Below are positions 1-11,064 of a stretch of 64,000 nucleotides of DNA, piece after piece. The DNA is from Rhizomucor pusillus (taxonomy: Eukaryota > Mucoromycota > Mucoromycetes > Mucorales > Lichtheimiaceae): the NCBI GenBank assembly GCA_900175165.2, contig FWWN02000627.1, positions 67,036-131,035 of the forward strand, in the 5' to 3' direction. The notes under the pieces were generated by a model. The model saw only the letters and a program-made list of their open reading frames with translations, ran no database searches and had not been told where the DNA came from. Both the position numbers and the translations under genes were made by a program. Positions within the stretch are counted from its first letter, which is position 1, and the number at the start of each line of letters is the position of its first letter.

Positions 1-159
1 ACAACAACCCAAAACTTGGCAGCCGAAATTTGTTTTTCTTTTTAATGCCACTTGTGAGAGAACAATCATTGTAGGCAACAGGCGGCGGGTAGAGAGAGAG
101 ACACTGGGAGGGGAATTGAGCTGCTGCTTTTCTTTTCGTGTAACTTATTGCAAAGCAAG

Positions 160-1692
160 ATGGCCAAAGCAGATCGTCGTTCGATCGTATGTGCCGTCAT
201 TTTAACGCCCATTGTCCTCGTCTTACTGGTCTTGAGCTGGTTTCACGGGGCAGCTCGCTACGATGAACAGTTACCAGCCCCTTCTGCAGATGAGTATATC
301 ATTTCGGGATACTTTGTGAATTGGTTTGTGTAATAAGTATACCGTTGCTGGTTTGCAAAGTAACAGTATTCCTCGCCAGGGGTATCTATGATCGCAACTA
401 CAATGTCATTGATGTCAAAGAGAATGCCAACAAGCTATCTCACGTGCTCTACGCTTTTGCCAACTTGGATGCTGAGGGAAACATAGTCTTGGGTGTAAGC
501 TCTGAATATGTACTCCAAAAAATGCCTATCAATGTCTAAAATGCTGCGTACCAGGACCCTTGGGCCGACACAGACAAGCATTTCCCTGCAGGTACATTGT
601 GCAAGGTATTCACGGAAACAGCATGCTAATAGATCATCAGAGCAAACCATTGACGGTCAAGCTGATAAATGGGGCGACAAGGACGATAATAATCTATTCG
701 GCAATCTGAAGCAGTTTTATCTTTTAAAACGAGAGAACCGACACTTGAAAGTCTCCTTGAGCGTTGGCGGATGGTCTTGGTCTGCCAACTTTTCGACAGT
801 AGCCGCCGATCCAAAGAAGCGTGCCGTTTTCAGCCAATCTGCGGCGACACTCGTGCAGGACCTTGCACTGGATGGCATTGGCAAGTATTGGTAAACGTAA
901 TCGTGCTTTATAAATTCTTAATTAACATATCCGCCGGTAGATATCGATTGGGAAGTACCAAAGAACGATGCTGAAGCCAAATCATACGTCGACCTTGTTC
1001 GTGACCTTAGAGAAGCGCTGGATGCGCTGGACAATGCGCCCTATCTCATATCCGTTGCTGTTCCCTGCGGGCCTGAAGACTATCGCAAACTACGATTGAA
1101 TGACTTGGCAGAATACGTTGATCTGTTCAACCTCATGGCATACGACTTTGCGGGCGCATGGGATAAAAAGACAGGCCATCAGGCTGCTCTCAACGGAAGC
1201 CCGTTGAACGACCGCAAAGTTGTTGAGGACTACATCAAAGCAGGCGTGCCACCAAAGAAACTCGTGCTCGGTATCCCTGTGTATGGACGTGCGTTCTCTG
1301 ATACGGATGGACCCAACTCTGCGTTCAACGGAGTGCCTGATGGAACTTGGGAAGCGGGATCTTACGACTACAAGGAGCTTCCGCGTCCCGGTGCTCAAGA
1401 GTTTGTAGATACTCAAGTTATGGCATCTTACTCATACGACGCCGATCTGCGCGAGTTTGTTACATATGACAATCCAGCAATAGTCGAAGCCAAATGTGCC
1501 TACGCTGCAGAGATGGGCTTGTCTGGTGTGATGTTTTGGGAGCTTTCAGCTGATGTAAAGCAAGGACCACGCAGCTTGCTAGAAACTGCGTACTCGACAT
1601 TGAAAGCAGTAGATCAGAGTAGGAACCATATCCGTTTCGAGCAGAGTCGTTACGATAATATTCGAAGTCTATCATCTTCCAAAAAGATGTAA
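160..1692 (+). CDS. GH18 chitinase with N-terminal signal anchor
   Basis: Glycoside hydrolase family 18 endochitinase, which cleaves beta-1,4 bonds of chitin and is probably involved in wall remodelling. Exons 160-323, 380-494, 555-591, 641-880, 941-1692 give 435 aa. Residues about 10-29 are strongly hydrophobic, so it is secreted or anchored as a type II membrane protein. Substrate-binding motif LSVGGWSWS lies near residue 145, and the catalytic DGIDIDWE (DxxDxDxE, acid Glu) near 182 is formed only when intron 4 is removed. MAYDFAGAWD and VMFWELSAD near the C-terminus fit the (beta/alpha)8 barrel. Intron 4 (881-940) starts GCAAGT and is a GC-AG intron; the alternative GT at 891 destroys the catalytic motif. 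The start is the ATG at 160; a TTG at 148 in the same frame is not used. No chitin-binding module is visible. It converges on the next gene with only 20 bp between stops. Confidence 0.93.
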
Positions 1693-1712
1693 ATGGACAA
1701 TACTGTAGCAGT

Positions 1713-2808
1713 TTAATGTATCCATCCGACTGTGTGACCATCCTCCATCTGTGGTTCAAGGAAACCACGAAATTCCCATCGATTCGATCCACGGCGGATC
1801 CATCTAGCACCATACCCTTCCGATTGTCGTACTTCATAGACAATTTCATTGTGCTTGACATTGTTTAAAATGATGAAATTTAGAAATGTGCAAATATCTC
1901 TTTAAAATTGCAATCTTGCTTTACCGGCAACGTATGTAAGTTCCTCCAAACAGTATTCTTTAATATTTTAACAAGGATATCTTCTGCGCGTTCGTTCTTT
2001 GCTGCCTCGGCTGTGTACAGTTTTCGATGTGAGGAAAAATTCAGCATTGAATGTATAAAATGGTATGGAAACTTACTGCCGTTAAAGTTGCTACCCCAAA
2101 ACTGCGTCTTTCTGTCTCGATGCCAATGCTTGCTCAATGCCTTTGCGCCGACGGTCAATTGATTGGGCTTCGCTGCAGCAGCAGACGACGACGACTGTTT
2201 GCGATGGATTGTGCAGAATGCTTTGACGCACTCGTTCAGGCTCGGAGGCATCTCGCTCAGCGTGTTTCCGCCAGCCGTCGTTTTCAGCCGCAAGAATAAT
2301 CTCCAATCTGCTGGTTCTAGAAACTAAAGTGCGGTAAAGTAATGAGGTGATTTTTTTTTTGTTTTTTCTTTCATGCATTGTGTGTTACCTCGAACAGGAA
2401 TCTTTCAAGCTTTTGCTCGTCCTCGTCCTCGTTGTCACACCGAGCAAGTATCTGACTCATTTCTTGCTGGATCTCCTGGATCCGCTCGGTGTTTGTGATG
2501 GCGCTGATATGCGTGCTGGAGTTTATCACATCAGGCGGGAATTGCCAGTTCCTGGTTCGGCATTCATCGAGCGTAAACGCTACTAGCTGGTAGTACGGCC
2601 GAGTGAACGCGCCCTTTTGTTGCTCCCGCGTCTTTGCCAATAAACCGCCCAAGTTGTAGTAGGCTGGTGGCGCACTGTCAGTTTGTTGTTGGCTGTCACT
2701 CAGGTCGGGTGGATCAGAAGGTTGCAAGAGATCTCTGCAAAGTTGTTGCCATTCGGGACCGTGATCTCGCTGCAGCAAGTTGTAAAGAGCACTGCTAAAA
2801 TCGAGCAT
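1713..2808 (-). CDS. Conserved protein of unknown function (GYGARW family)
   Basis: Exons 2808-2389, 2323-2077, 2010-1925 and 1853-1713 join in phase to 297 aa. The N-terminal 140 residues are Gln/Glu-rich and weakly conserved-looking. The second half carries motifs that I recognise as recurring in a widespread uncharacterised eukaryotic family: LRLKTTAGGNTLSEMPPSLN, LTVGAKALSKHWHR, FWG, KNERAEDILVKIL, and VYEVRQSEGYGARW followed by a short WEFRGFLEP tail. His, Arg and Trp conservation suggests a catalytic or nucleic-acid-binding core, but I cannot name an activity. All introns are GT-AG and 65-71 nt long. No signal peptide or membrane segment is visible. Function is left open. Confidence 0.85.
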
Positions 2809-3256
2809 ATAGATACATATGTGTATGCTGTTCCTTGATGAGGCTTAAAAAGTTGTGGGTCGTGTTACTCATCTTCCCGTTTATGGTTCGCCTCCTCCAT
2901 TGATGTCAACTTTGTGGCGGCCCGAGCAGGGCCTCTGCTTGTTTGTCATTCTTACAAAAGTAGTGACTTATCATCGCAGATCTTTCTATCGTCGTGTGAT
3001 TTATTATTTGACGAGCTTACCGGATGCACGCAAGACATCCTTCATTTACTTTTTGCAAGGTCGCACTTTGATACAATTTGATATCCACCATAAAATTGAA
3101 GGTTGTTTTTCATGGATGTCGTTGGTATTTATATGTTGGTTGCTTTCAATCCATCTATTCATATGCTTCTACTTGCGGCTCGCGACGGTGCGTGTGAACT
3201 TCGCGCTCTAAATTGAGTGATTTAATAAGTTATAAACAAAATGAATGTATATATTT
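2809..3256. other. Intergenic, no gene seen
   Basis: About 450 bp between two minus-strand genes. The open frames here lack ATG starts, domain-like sequence or splice logic. It should hold the promoter of the 1713-2808 gene and the 3' end of the small membrane-protein gene. Confidence 0.5.
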
Positions 3257-3682
3257 TTATCGTCTTGCAAGAAAGTTTGTAACAGACAACAATAGAGCAT
3301 GCAGACGATCGCCGCCCAATTCAGAGAAATGCTGCGTGTAGATGGACCGATTGTCTCTCTCCCACTCGGCAATGCTCGTCAGCCGCACACCGACTCTGAC
3401 AAGCGTGTCTGACCAATCAATCTCTGCTATCCTTTTGCGAACTATCCTCCACAGCCGGCGAGGAATTACTTTGTGCATCACGTCGTCCAGGAACCGGATT
3501 GCTAAGAAAAGGCAGAATAAACATCCAATGGCCAGCATCGTAAGTAGGCTGATAGCGAGATAAGACGCCAGAAAGGCTAGGTAGCCCTTTATGGAAAACT
3601 TTGCTGCTGTGGTCTCGCGGTCATCGTTGTAAACGTGCCGTGGTGGTTGATGCAGCAATGCGCGTTCTTGGTTGTTATTCAT
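3257..3682 (-). CDS. Small predicted membrane protein
   Basis: An intronless frame of 141 aa with an ATG start. Residues about 33-63 form one long or two short hydrophobic segments (YLAFLASYLAISLLTMLAIG followed by CLFCLFLAIRFL). A basic stretch follows (RRLWRIVRKRIAEIDW), and then a soluble amphipathic tail ending LLLSVTNFLARR. The composition and the clean membrane/basic-flank pattern favour a real protein of an internal membrane, but no family is recognised. It could be a shadow frame, although no gene is seen on the other strand. Confidence 0.5.
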   Translation of the reverse strand: MNNNQERALLHQPPRHVYNDDRETTAAKFSIKGYLAFLASYLAISLLTMLAIGCLFCLFLAIRFLDDVMHKVIPRRLWRIVRKRIAEIDWSDTLVRVGVRLTSIAEWERDNRSIYTQHFSELGGDRLHALLLSVTNFLARR

Positions 3683-4169
3683 GCAAAAATTATAAAGACA
3701 GTTGAAAGCAGAAAGTGGAAGAAGAAAGGTGTAGCACTTTCATTTGTTCTTCTCTTGTTGTTTGATTGTGCGATATTCAAATGTGGGATAGGTCATCTGC
3801 TTCCCCACGCTGCGAGGCGATCGCCAACACGGACGACGACGCGGGTGCGTTGCACCTTTGGGTTGCATGTGTCACCTCAACAACCTTTTTTTTTTCGTTT
3901 TGAACCTTTCCTTCCTTGATCGATAACAATCCGCTATCCGCTCAGCGGGCATGATGGGGGAAGCTCGTTGAACGTGCGGCTGTAAAGAGAGCAAGGTCTG
4001 TGTTTTGACAGATGCTGCGCTGGCAGCACGCACGAGGCTTGACACGTGTAAGGCAAAGGAGGGACCCATCAGGGGTGGGCGGCCATTTTTGTTTGAGCCG
4101 TCCCAGCTTTCTTCTTCTCTTTTCACTCTCTCTCTTTTCCCTCAACTTACTACTTAAATCTCTACCACC
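3683..4169. other. Divergent promoter region upstream of tropomyosin A
   Basis: This spacer lies between the small membrane protein (minus) and tropomyosin A (plus). A CT-rich tract (about 4100-4160: cttcttctcttttcactctc and similar) sits just before the ATG at 4170, as is common in strongly expressed fungal promoters. No separate gene is supported. Confidence 0.5.
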
Positions 4170-4771
4170 ATGGAGAAACTTCGTGAGGTAAAGAGACATA
4201 GGCACATGCTAGAACTGCAGAGCTTTTGGGACTTACGACACAACAGAAAATCGCTAGCATTCGCGCTGAAGCTGACGCGGCTAACGCCAGGGCTGACGAC
4301 CTGGAAGCCAAGATCAAGCAGCTTGAGCAAGAGCAGATGCAGCGCGAGCATCAAATCATTTCCTTGGAGAATCAAAACAAGCACCTCACTGAAGATCTTG
4401 AAGCTGCTCAGGAGAAGATCGCGCAGCTCAAGAGTTTGGAGGACGAAGACGATGACTTGAAGAAGGAAAACGATGCAGCGCAGCGAAAGATTACATTGCT
4501 CGAGCAGGAACTGGAAGCTTCTGACAAGGCGCTCCGTGAGACAACCAAAAAGTAAGTCTCGTTGTCGTTGCTGTATTGTATCCTTTCCTCATCTAATGAT
4601 TCCACCAGTTTCCGCGAAGCAGACGTCAAGGCGGAGCATTTCGAGCGCAAAGTTCAGCAATTGGAGAACCTCTTGCTTGAACAAGAAAAGAAGAACGAGG
4701 AGCTCAAGGCCAAGAACCAGGAGCTCCAGGCTCAACTTGACGAATTCAATGCGCAGTTGGATGAAATCTAA
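4170..4771 (+). CDS. Tropomyosin A (161 aa)
   Basis: Actin-cable-stabilising coiled coil. Exons 4170-4187 (MEKLRE only), 4247-4551 and 4609-4771 give 161 aa, the exact length of S. pombe Cdc8 and S. cerevisiae Tpm2. The whole protein is heptad-patterned and rich in Glu, Lys, Gln and Leu, with no proline. Motifs include IRAEADAANARADDLEAKI near the N-terminus and NFREADVKAEHFERKV near residue 110, and it ends AQLDEFNAQLDEI. The 18-nt first exon, the phase-2 second intron and the 163-nt last exon recur exactly in the paralogue at 13871-14366. A CT-rich leader suggests high expression. The alternative starts in the wrong-frame ORFs here do not give heptads. Confidence 0.95.
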
Positions 4772-5045
4772 AAAGAGGCCATACAAGCGCACTCATTCGC
4801 TCACTCTCTTCCTCCTTTCTTCCCCCACGTTGGTTACCATTGCATACTAGCGTCAGAGTGTGCGCGTTTTCCGCGCAATCCTCATTGACAGCAGGATACT
4901 AATCAGATACCAAACATCTTCACTTTTCCATATCCATCATCCATAAACCAAATTTTCCAAAAATATATATCTAGTCGAAACGCTCCCCTCTCGTATAAGA
5001 CACAGTACAATGTTGCCGTTTTATTTGCTTTTTTGCACAACTTTC

Positions 5046-5447
5046 TTAGATTTCGGCCATCTCGCGAAGACGACGGACAGTGGAGCGGACGGTGACGGCA
5101 GCAGTGGTGCTAAAAGTTGATTAAGAATGAGCATCACCGTTCGCAGAACAATTCCCTCAAGTACTTACGAGACAGTGTAGGCACCACCAGCCAAGACCTT
5201 CTTGCAGCCCTTGCACTTCCAGATACCAACGGCGGTGCGCTTGACAGCGTCCTTACCGCAGAATGTGCAGGTGTACTTGGCGTGCTGGGTGATTTCCATC
5301 TTCTTGACCTGCTTTCTCAAGGAGGCACCGTAACGGGTACCATACTTGCCGGTGATTCCAACTTTCTTGGTGCGCTTGGCCTAAAAACGGGGGGATGGTT
5401 GGCAAGGTGATTCGATGGATGGATGGATCGATGGATGGATTTACCAT
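5046..5447 (-). CDS. RPL43: 60S ribosomal protein eL43 (L37a/L43)
   Basis: Zinc-binding component of the large ribosomal subunit. Exons 5447-5445 (the ATG alone), 5380-5169 and 5109-5046 give 92 aa, the family's usual length. The protein begins [20 protein letters not shown]. The zinc site is the CTFC...CKGC pair (C-x2-C near residues 39-42 and 57-60), and it ends [11 protein letters not shown]. An exon consisting only of the start codon is a known feature of some ribosomal-protein genes and makes the 64-nt first intron essential. That intron carries a GATG tetranucleotide repeat. Splice sites are canonical. Confidence 0.97.
5412..5440. repeat. GGAT/GATC tetranucleotide microsatellite in eL43 intron 1
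   Basis: The plus strand reads as a run of GATG units interrupted once by a GATC. It lies entirely within the first intron of the eL43 gene, close to its donor. Confidence 0.85.
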
Positions 5448-5834
5448 GACGAAAGTGTGGCGGAAAGGGAGGGACTCTAGATTGCAGAGGTCGATTGGAG
5501 CTTTAACCCGGCGGCGGAGGTTGCCCAACCCTCATCCCAAATTGGACTCAGTACAATTGCACTGTATAAGTTGTGTCTTCCGATTGATTTCCTCCTCTAT
5601 CACCTTCTCGATAATTGATGCGGTAATGCGAGAAACTGTATTATTGTATAGTTAAAAATGGTGGAGATATTTTTCAGAAGGAGAGTGTGGTGGTAGAAAC
5701 GAAAACGAAAACGAAAGCGAAAGAGAGAAAGAGAGAGAGAGAATGAATGAACGAATGTAATGTTGTAGGAAACGCTTTACTATTACAAGACTTGATATCT
5801 AAAAAAATATCCATGTGTTTGTACATCAAAAATT
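5448..5834. other. Spacer between eL43 promoter and mucin 3' end
   Basis: Contains a purine-rich stretch at about 5697-5745 (gaaaac and gaaag units running into a GA repeat), likely promoter or UTR sequence. No coding frame is supported. Confidence 0.5.
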
Positions 5835-8800
5835 TTACCACTGAGATTGGCTATGGTACTGGTAGTAGGCAGGATGCTGGGGAGGCTGCGAAGAGAGCTG
5901 AGGCTGATAATGCATCAACGGCGGAGGAGCATTCGAGTATTCACCAGACCAGCCCAGCGAGTTCTCTTGCATGATCGGGGCAGAGATACTCTGTGCAAAC
6001 GCCTGCTGCTGAGCAGCAGCTTGTTCCTCACGCGCTTTGCGGCGAGAACGGTACTTCCGGATAACCACAACGGTTGCAGCGGCGTACACAACAACACCGC
6101 AAGATACAGCAATGCCGATAATCGCGCCAGTGGATAAACCGTTGCTGCTACCTAAAGAGCCTTGGCTGTAACCTGCTGACTGGTCCTGGTTGGTGGCAGC
6201 TGCAGAGTTGGGGTCCGAGACACTGCCGCTGGAAGAGCCTTTCGTAACAAAATAAATAAATCAGAATTTTTCAGGGGTAAAAGAAATGGTTTGCAACCTT
6301 GTTTGACTTACCAGAGTTGCTAGATTGGAAGTAGGAGCTGTCAATCAAAGTCGCAAGCTGGCCGTTGGAAGAGTCGTACAACTGGCTGTTAGGCGTTGCC
6401 ACCAATTGCTTCAAAGTAGGCACGCTGTCGCCAGGAATAGCCATGGATACAATCACGCCCGAGTTGCTTGCAGATTCATTGTCTGACAAGTCGCGTTTCT
6501 GTGGAGACGATGACGACTTCGACTGCGAAGTAGCACTCGTAATAGTAATGACAATCACATCGTCAGCCGTGATATTCAGAACCTTGCTGATAAGCAGCGG
6601 CAAGGACTGGACAAACTCGGCTGTCAATAAGGCATCGTTCACCATTTGCGGATAGGACAGATAATTGAATTTCATGGAGACGATCTCGCTCGTGGCTAAG
6701 GTTTTTTTTTATCGTGCGTTTAGTTACTTCAATTTATACCTTATTATTGATCCGGACAGGGGTTCACTTACATGGAATAATGGCATTGATGTTTGGCGCA
6801 ATGTACTCTGGCAGACTGTCTGAAGAAGACGCGCTAGGTGAAGCTGAGGAACTCGGTACAGCCGTAGTAGATGTCGAGGGAGCACTGGTCGTGCTTGGGC
6901 GCGACGTTTCAATCGAGATACTAAACGTATTAGACAGCCAAGAATACGTTTGGTACTTATACGTAGAAGAAGGTGAAAACGTCGTCGATTCAGCATCGGT
7001 GGTCGTTGTTGACGTAGTTGTCGTCGTTGGCTCAGGAGTCGGGGTGGTGATGGTTGTAGTTGACGGGTCCTCGGTCTGGCTGGGTTCTTCAGTGTGGGTA
7101 GACTCATCAGATGGCCATGTATCATCGGTAGGCGTCGTCATTGTCGTAGGTGCTGGAGTGGTCGTTGTCGCAACTGGAGTGGTGGTGGTAAACGAAGAAG
7201 AGTCTCCCGTGGTCGATGGCACCAGCGGGTCTTCGGTCGTTGTAGATGACAGCTTGTCCGTTGCAGTCGAGCTCCTCGCGGTAGAGAGACTTCCAGCAGC
7301 AGCACCTGGCCAGGAGCTGGATGATCCTTCGTCAGAAGCAGTAGGTGTTGCAGTAGATAGGCCTGTAGATCTCTTTGTAGTTATAAAACCGGTCTCCGAA
7401 GAAGAAGAGTCGGATTCTTCGCCGCTGGAGCTAGCGCTGGGATAGCTCGATGAACCAGAAGACTTGGGATAACCGGTAGTGCTTGGGCGGGCGGTCGTTA
7501 TGGGCAAACCATCGTCATCTGTCGCGCTAGTGGAGTATGAGGCAGCAGAAGAACCAATAGTTGTAGGTTTTCCATGACCAGTGGTCGAAGGTCGTTCGGA
7601 GAAGCTGCTATCATCGCTAGCACTTGGGGATTGCTTCGCGGTGCTAGGGCGACCGGTAGTTACTGGACGGGTATCCGTGGTCTCATCGCTAGCACTTGAG
7701 GATGGCTTTGCACTGCTGGGACGAGCGGTGGTGACTGGACGAGTATCTGTGCTCGCATTGCTATCCTTGGCAGAGGAGGAGGAGGGCGAAGCAGTAGGCA
7801 AGAGGCAGCCCAAAAGCCCTTCACAGTCACTGGTAGTGCTGGCCTTCGATGCAGAGGAGGAAGATGATTTGGTAGTGACGGGACGACTAGACACGGCTGT
7901 CGAGCAGTCTTCATAATCGCTGTCGCACGAGGCTTTCGCAGTAGTTGCAGTGGATTTCGTGAAAGGAGGTTTCGTGGTCGAGAGACATTCGGCAGAGTCA
8001 CACGTTGCGCTCTTCGTGGGAGTTGCACTTGATTCAGACTTATCGCTGGTGGGCTCCGAATCATCGCTGCTGGTCGTCGCAGTGGCTATCTTTGACGTTT
8101 TCATGCTGCTACTGTGTTCGGCAGTTGTAGAGCTTGGTTCGTGCGGATGGAACAAGCTAGAGAACCAGCTCTCAACTGCATTCTGAGATGTTGAAGTAGC
8201 TGTGGTCTTGGGTTTGCGGCTGGTCGATGATTTGGAATGCTCGCTGCTGCTGCTGCCGTCGCTGTCGCTACTCTCTGCAGTCATTGTTGCCTTTGTGGTG
8301 GTAGCTGATCTAGTAGTTGTAGGAGTAGGCTCGTCGTCTTCATCATCTGACGACGACGAAGACTTTGGATGCGATGTGGACTCGGTCTTCTCGGCAGTCG
8401 TAGTTGTCGAGGCCTTCTTGGTGGTAGTGGTGGTTTCTTCGTCTTCGTTGGAGGATGTAGTCGATGATGCTTCTTTCTCGGTCGTGGTCGTAGTCACCGG
8501 TTCAGCGGTCTCGTGGTGTTTCGACGACATGGTTGTAGTTGTAGCGGTAGTGGTCTCTGATGGACTGGTGCTCTTGGTCTTATCGCTAGCATGTGTGGTC
8601 GTGGTGGTAGATACGGGTGCCGTCGTCGTCGTCGATCCATCACCGTGGAGAAACTTTGATACTTTGTCCCAAAAGTCTTCAGAGTTGGTTGTGGTCTCGC
8701 TCTTTGACTTTTCGTCGGTCTCTGTTGATTCGTCGCTAGAGATCGACTTTGACGGTGTTTCGGTCACGGTGTGAGTCGTCGTCGTCGAGGACGAAGAGGA

Positions 8801-9014
8801 CTTGTGCGTCGTCTAAAAGCGTTACAGTCTGTTAAAACAAGAAATGAATAGAGGCAATGGTAGCAAATGAGCGTACATGAGTGACACCCGATTCCGTCGA
8901 GAGCACGGTCGAATCAGGCTCGGCTGCAACTAGAACATTGAGTAGCAAGACCGAGATGAAGATCAAGGCAAAAACGCGGAAAACGACGCTGCTTTCAGAA
9001 TTCCTTTTGTTCAT
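5835..9014 (-). CDS. Msb2/Hkr1-like transmembrane signalling mucin
   Basis: Exons 9014-8877, 8812-6772, 6695-6312 and 6238-5835 give 988 aa. A signal peptide (FRVFALIFISVLLLNVLVAA, about 13-32) is followed by roughly 680 residues of Ser/Thr-rich, presumably O-glycosylated sequence with imperfect repeats such as TDTRPVTT and RPSTT. Residues about 727-850 form a non-mucin, membrane-proximal region (STSEIVSMKFNYLSYPQMV, SLPLLISKVL, VIVITI, ATPNSQLYDSSNGQLATLID) that matches the pattern I know from Msb2/Hkr1. A single membrane span (about 893-915, AIIGIAVSCGVVVYAAATVV) and a 75-residue basic, then Pro/Gln-rich cytoplasmic tail with ISAPIMQENSLGWS follow. By family, it would sense cell-surface stress upstream of a MAP-kinase cascade. 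The long plus-strand frames here are shadows of the Thr/Ser codon repeats. Confidence 0.8.
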
Positions 9015-9306
9015 CTAGCAGCTGCACATGAATGAGTAGGAACGAGTGGAACTGGTGCAGAGCAAAGGAATGGAAAGATTTGTTCAACGAAAAGAAGATA
9101 CTTGGAAAGGGAAAGTGGGAGATGGGATGGTGGTCGTGGCAATCATTATTGTAAATGCTGGGTTTCAGGGCAATTACTTGTGCAACCGTCCTTGTGTTCC
9201 CAGAGACCAGATTCAGTCGTACCTTGTTGCCAAACTCGGGGCCCTTTCACGTTGCTTTTATTGAATTGTTCAATCGCGATATGTATATACTCTTTTTCCC
9301 TCTTTT

Positions 9307-10427
9307 TCAATCCTCCATAGTGTCTTCGCGAGAATCTGTAGGACTTGCTTTTGAACGAGCATCCGGGCTAGCAGAGCGTGAGCGTGATCGCTCATCTCGG
9401 CGTGAACGGCGTTCACTGTCTCGATCTCTTCCCCTATCGTCATCGCGTCGACGTCTGCTGCTTGGTGAGGCAGAGCGTGATCTAGACCGCGAGCGAGACC
9501 GGCGTGGCGATCTGCTGCGTGATGAATTCCTTCTGCGGATACGGTCCTGCGAGACATTCAGATCAATATCATCGGCAAATGAAATTAATAGTATCCAGGC
9601 ACACAGGCATATGCCCTTTCATTTCCAGTTCATCCCAGCAATGAAGGTATTATACTTACTGCTTCTTCCAAAATGATCCGCTGGCCATTGAGACGCGAGT
9701 TGTCCAATTCACGGAGTGCATATTTCATATCTTCACGATGTGCAAACTCGACCACTCTAAAAATAATCATCGTTCAGTTGTGCAAAGGTAACATTCCGTT
9801 TATGATTTTCTCACCCTTCGCCCTTGCGGTCCTTGAGAACGTCCGCGAATAAGACGCGACCAGCCTTCTTCATCAAATCTTTCAGGTCCTGGAAAAATTA
9901 CACAATGCTCCATTTTGAGAAGGCCAGTTCTAAACCATCGCTATCTCCGTCCTGACCTGCCATGTGCAATTGGGCGCGAGGTTCTTTACAATGATGCGAT
10001 TGACGCCAGTGCTACGCGACGGTAGAAGTTAATGTCGATCATAAGGCAAACTTGAGAAATTGTGTGCAGCAGGTGGTAAGACCAGCTGCAGCAGCAGGGT
10101 AAAATGCTTATTACCTGCTCGGACCGACATCTCTATCCCGCCGCCGGGCGTACTCGACAATAATTCTTAATTTTTGTGACATGTGAGTACGATACAGTCC
10201 GGTCTTGACCACGTTTACAAATAATATTGTTACCTATGTCCCAGAAACCGTGTACCATCTAGATCGCGCACAGCATCTTTGGCATCTCTTTCGTCTGCTA
10301 ATTCTACGAATCCAAACGGACCTTTTGCAGTTGTGGATTCGATCTTGCCATAATTCCGAAATAGCTTCTCGAGATCTCTCGTTGTCGTGTCGCGTGGAAG
10401 CTGGCCGATATATAGCTTGACACCCAT
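9307..10427 (-). CDS. SR-family splicing factor with two RRMs
   Basis: Exons 10427-10234, 10165-10115, 10011-9957, 9888-9815, 9756-9660 and 9546-9307 give 236 aa. RRM1 covers residues about 3-70 (KLYIGQLPRD is RNP2; GPFGFVEL is RNP1), a hinge RDRDVGPSS follows, and RRM2 is about 84-158 (NRIIVKNLAP RNP2, GEGVVEFAH RNP1). The C-terminal 80 residues are an RS domain with RSRSPRRSRSRSRSRS and an acidic end SREDTMED. It resembles SRSF4/5/6 and S. pombe Srp2, so a role in splice-site selection and mRNA export is expected. Five short GT-AG introns interrupt the RRMs, which leaves room for autoregulatory splicing (inference). Confidence 0.93.
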
Positions 10428-11064
10428 TCTGAAAGAGAAGATGTAAACGTCTACAGAGAAGTTGGGGAAGCGCTTAGGTGTATCCGCGCTCAAGCGGGGA
10501 TTAATCACTTTGTCGGGACGGCAGAATGCCACCACCCATGGCGATACTTATGCTACCCGCGTCGACTTTGCTTGTTTGTTACCCAATGTCGGCACATGTT
10601 TTCGGTAACTTTCTCTTCCAAAGCCGTGTCTAGATAAACTCGCCCTATCTGGAGTGTTCTTTCTCCACAACGTTACTAGTTCTGCATCAGACAGCCCGTT
10701 TGTGGCGTTGAGCTGTTCCCACTTTTGGATTATACTAATAACGATGCTATATTTCTTCTATCGTAATAAACCAAGTATTCGTGTTGATCAATTGTATCCC
10801 TCGATTATATAGATATATATCAGTCGTGTCCTTCAGAAAAAATAAGACGAGATATGAGGAAGCTCTATCCAAGTCCAGTAGAGCTTTTGACTAATCTCAA
10901 AAGATATCAAAAGCGATGAGACTTGAGACACTAGTACGTATGTAGTGCGCGTGGCGCTGAGACAAGAAACAAAATATCACAGTGAAGCAATAATAAAGCC
11001 GACAACTTCACAGCCCATGTTTTTGCGACTCTTTTCTTTTTATTTCTACTTTATTGAGATCACT
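10428..11064. promoter_or_regulatory. Divergent intergenic promoter region
   Basis: 637 bp between the SR-protein start (minus) and the start of the 11065 gene (plus). AT-rich segments such as tatagatatatat near 10806 could serve as TATA-like elements. No gene is supported inside. Confidence 0.5.

Noticed and set aside
891..940. GT donor (gtaaac) for the last chitinase intron
   Set aside because: Splicing here would give a protein that loses the DxxDxDxE catalytic motif; the GCAAGT donor at 881 restores DGIDIDWE.
6714..7445. Long Val-rich plus-strand frame (243 codons) inside the mucin gene
   Set aside because: Antisense of Thr/Ser codon repeats (ACN read backwards gives NGT, Val-rich). It has no domain, and the minus-strand frame has a full protein architecture.
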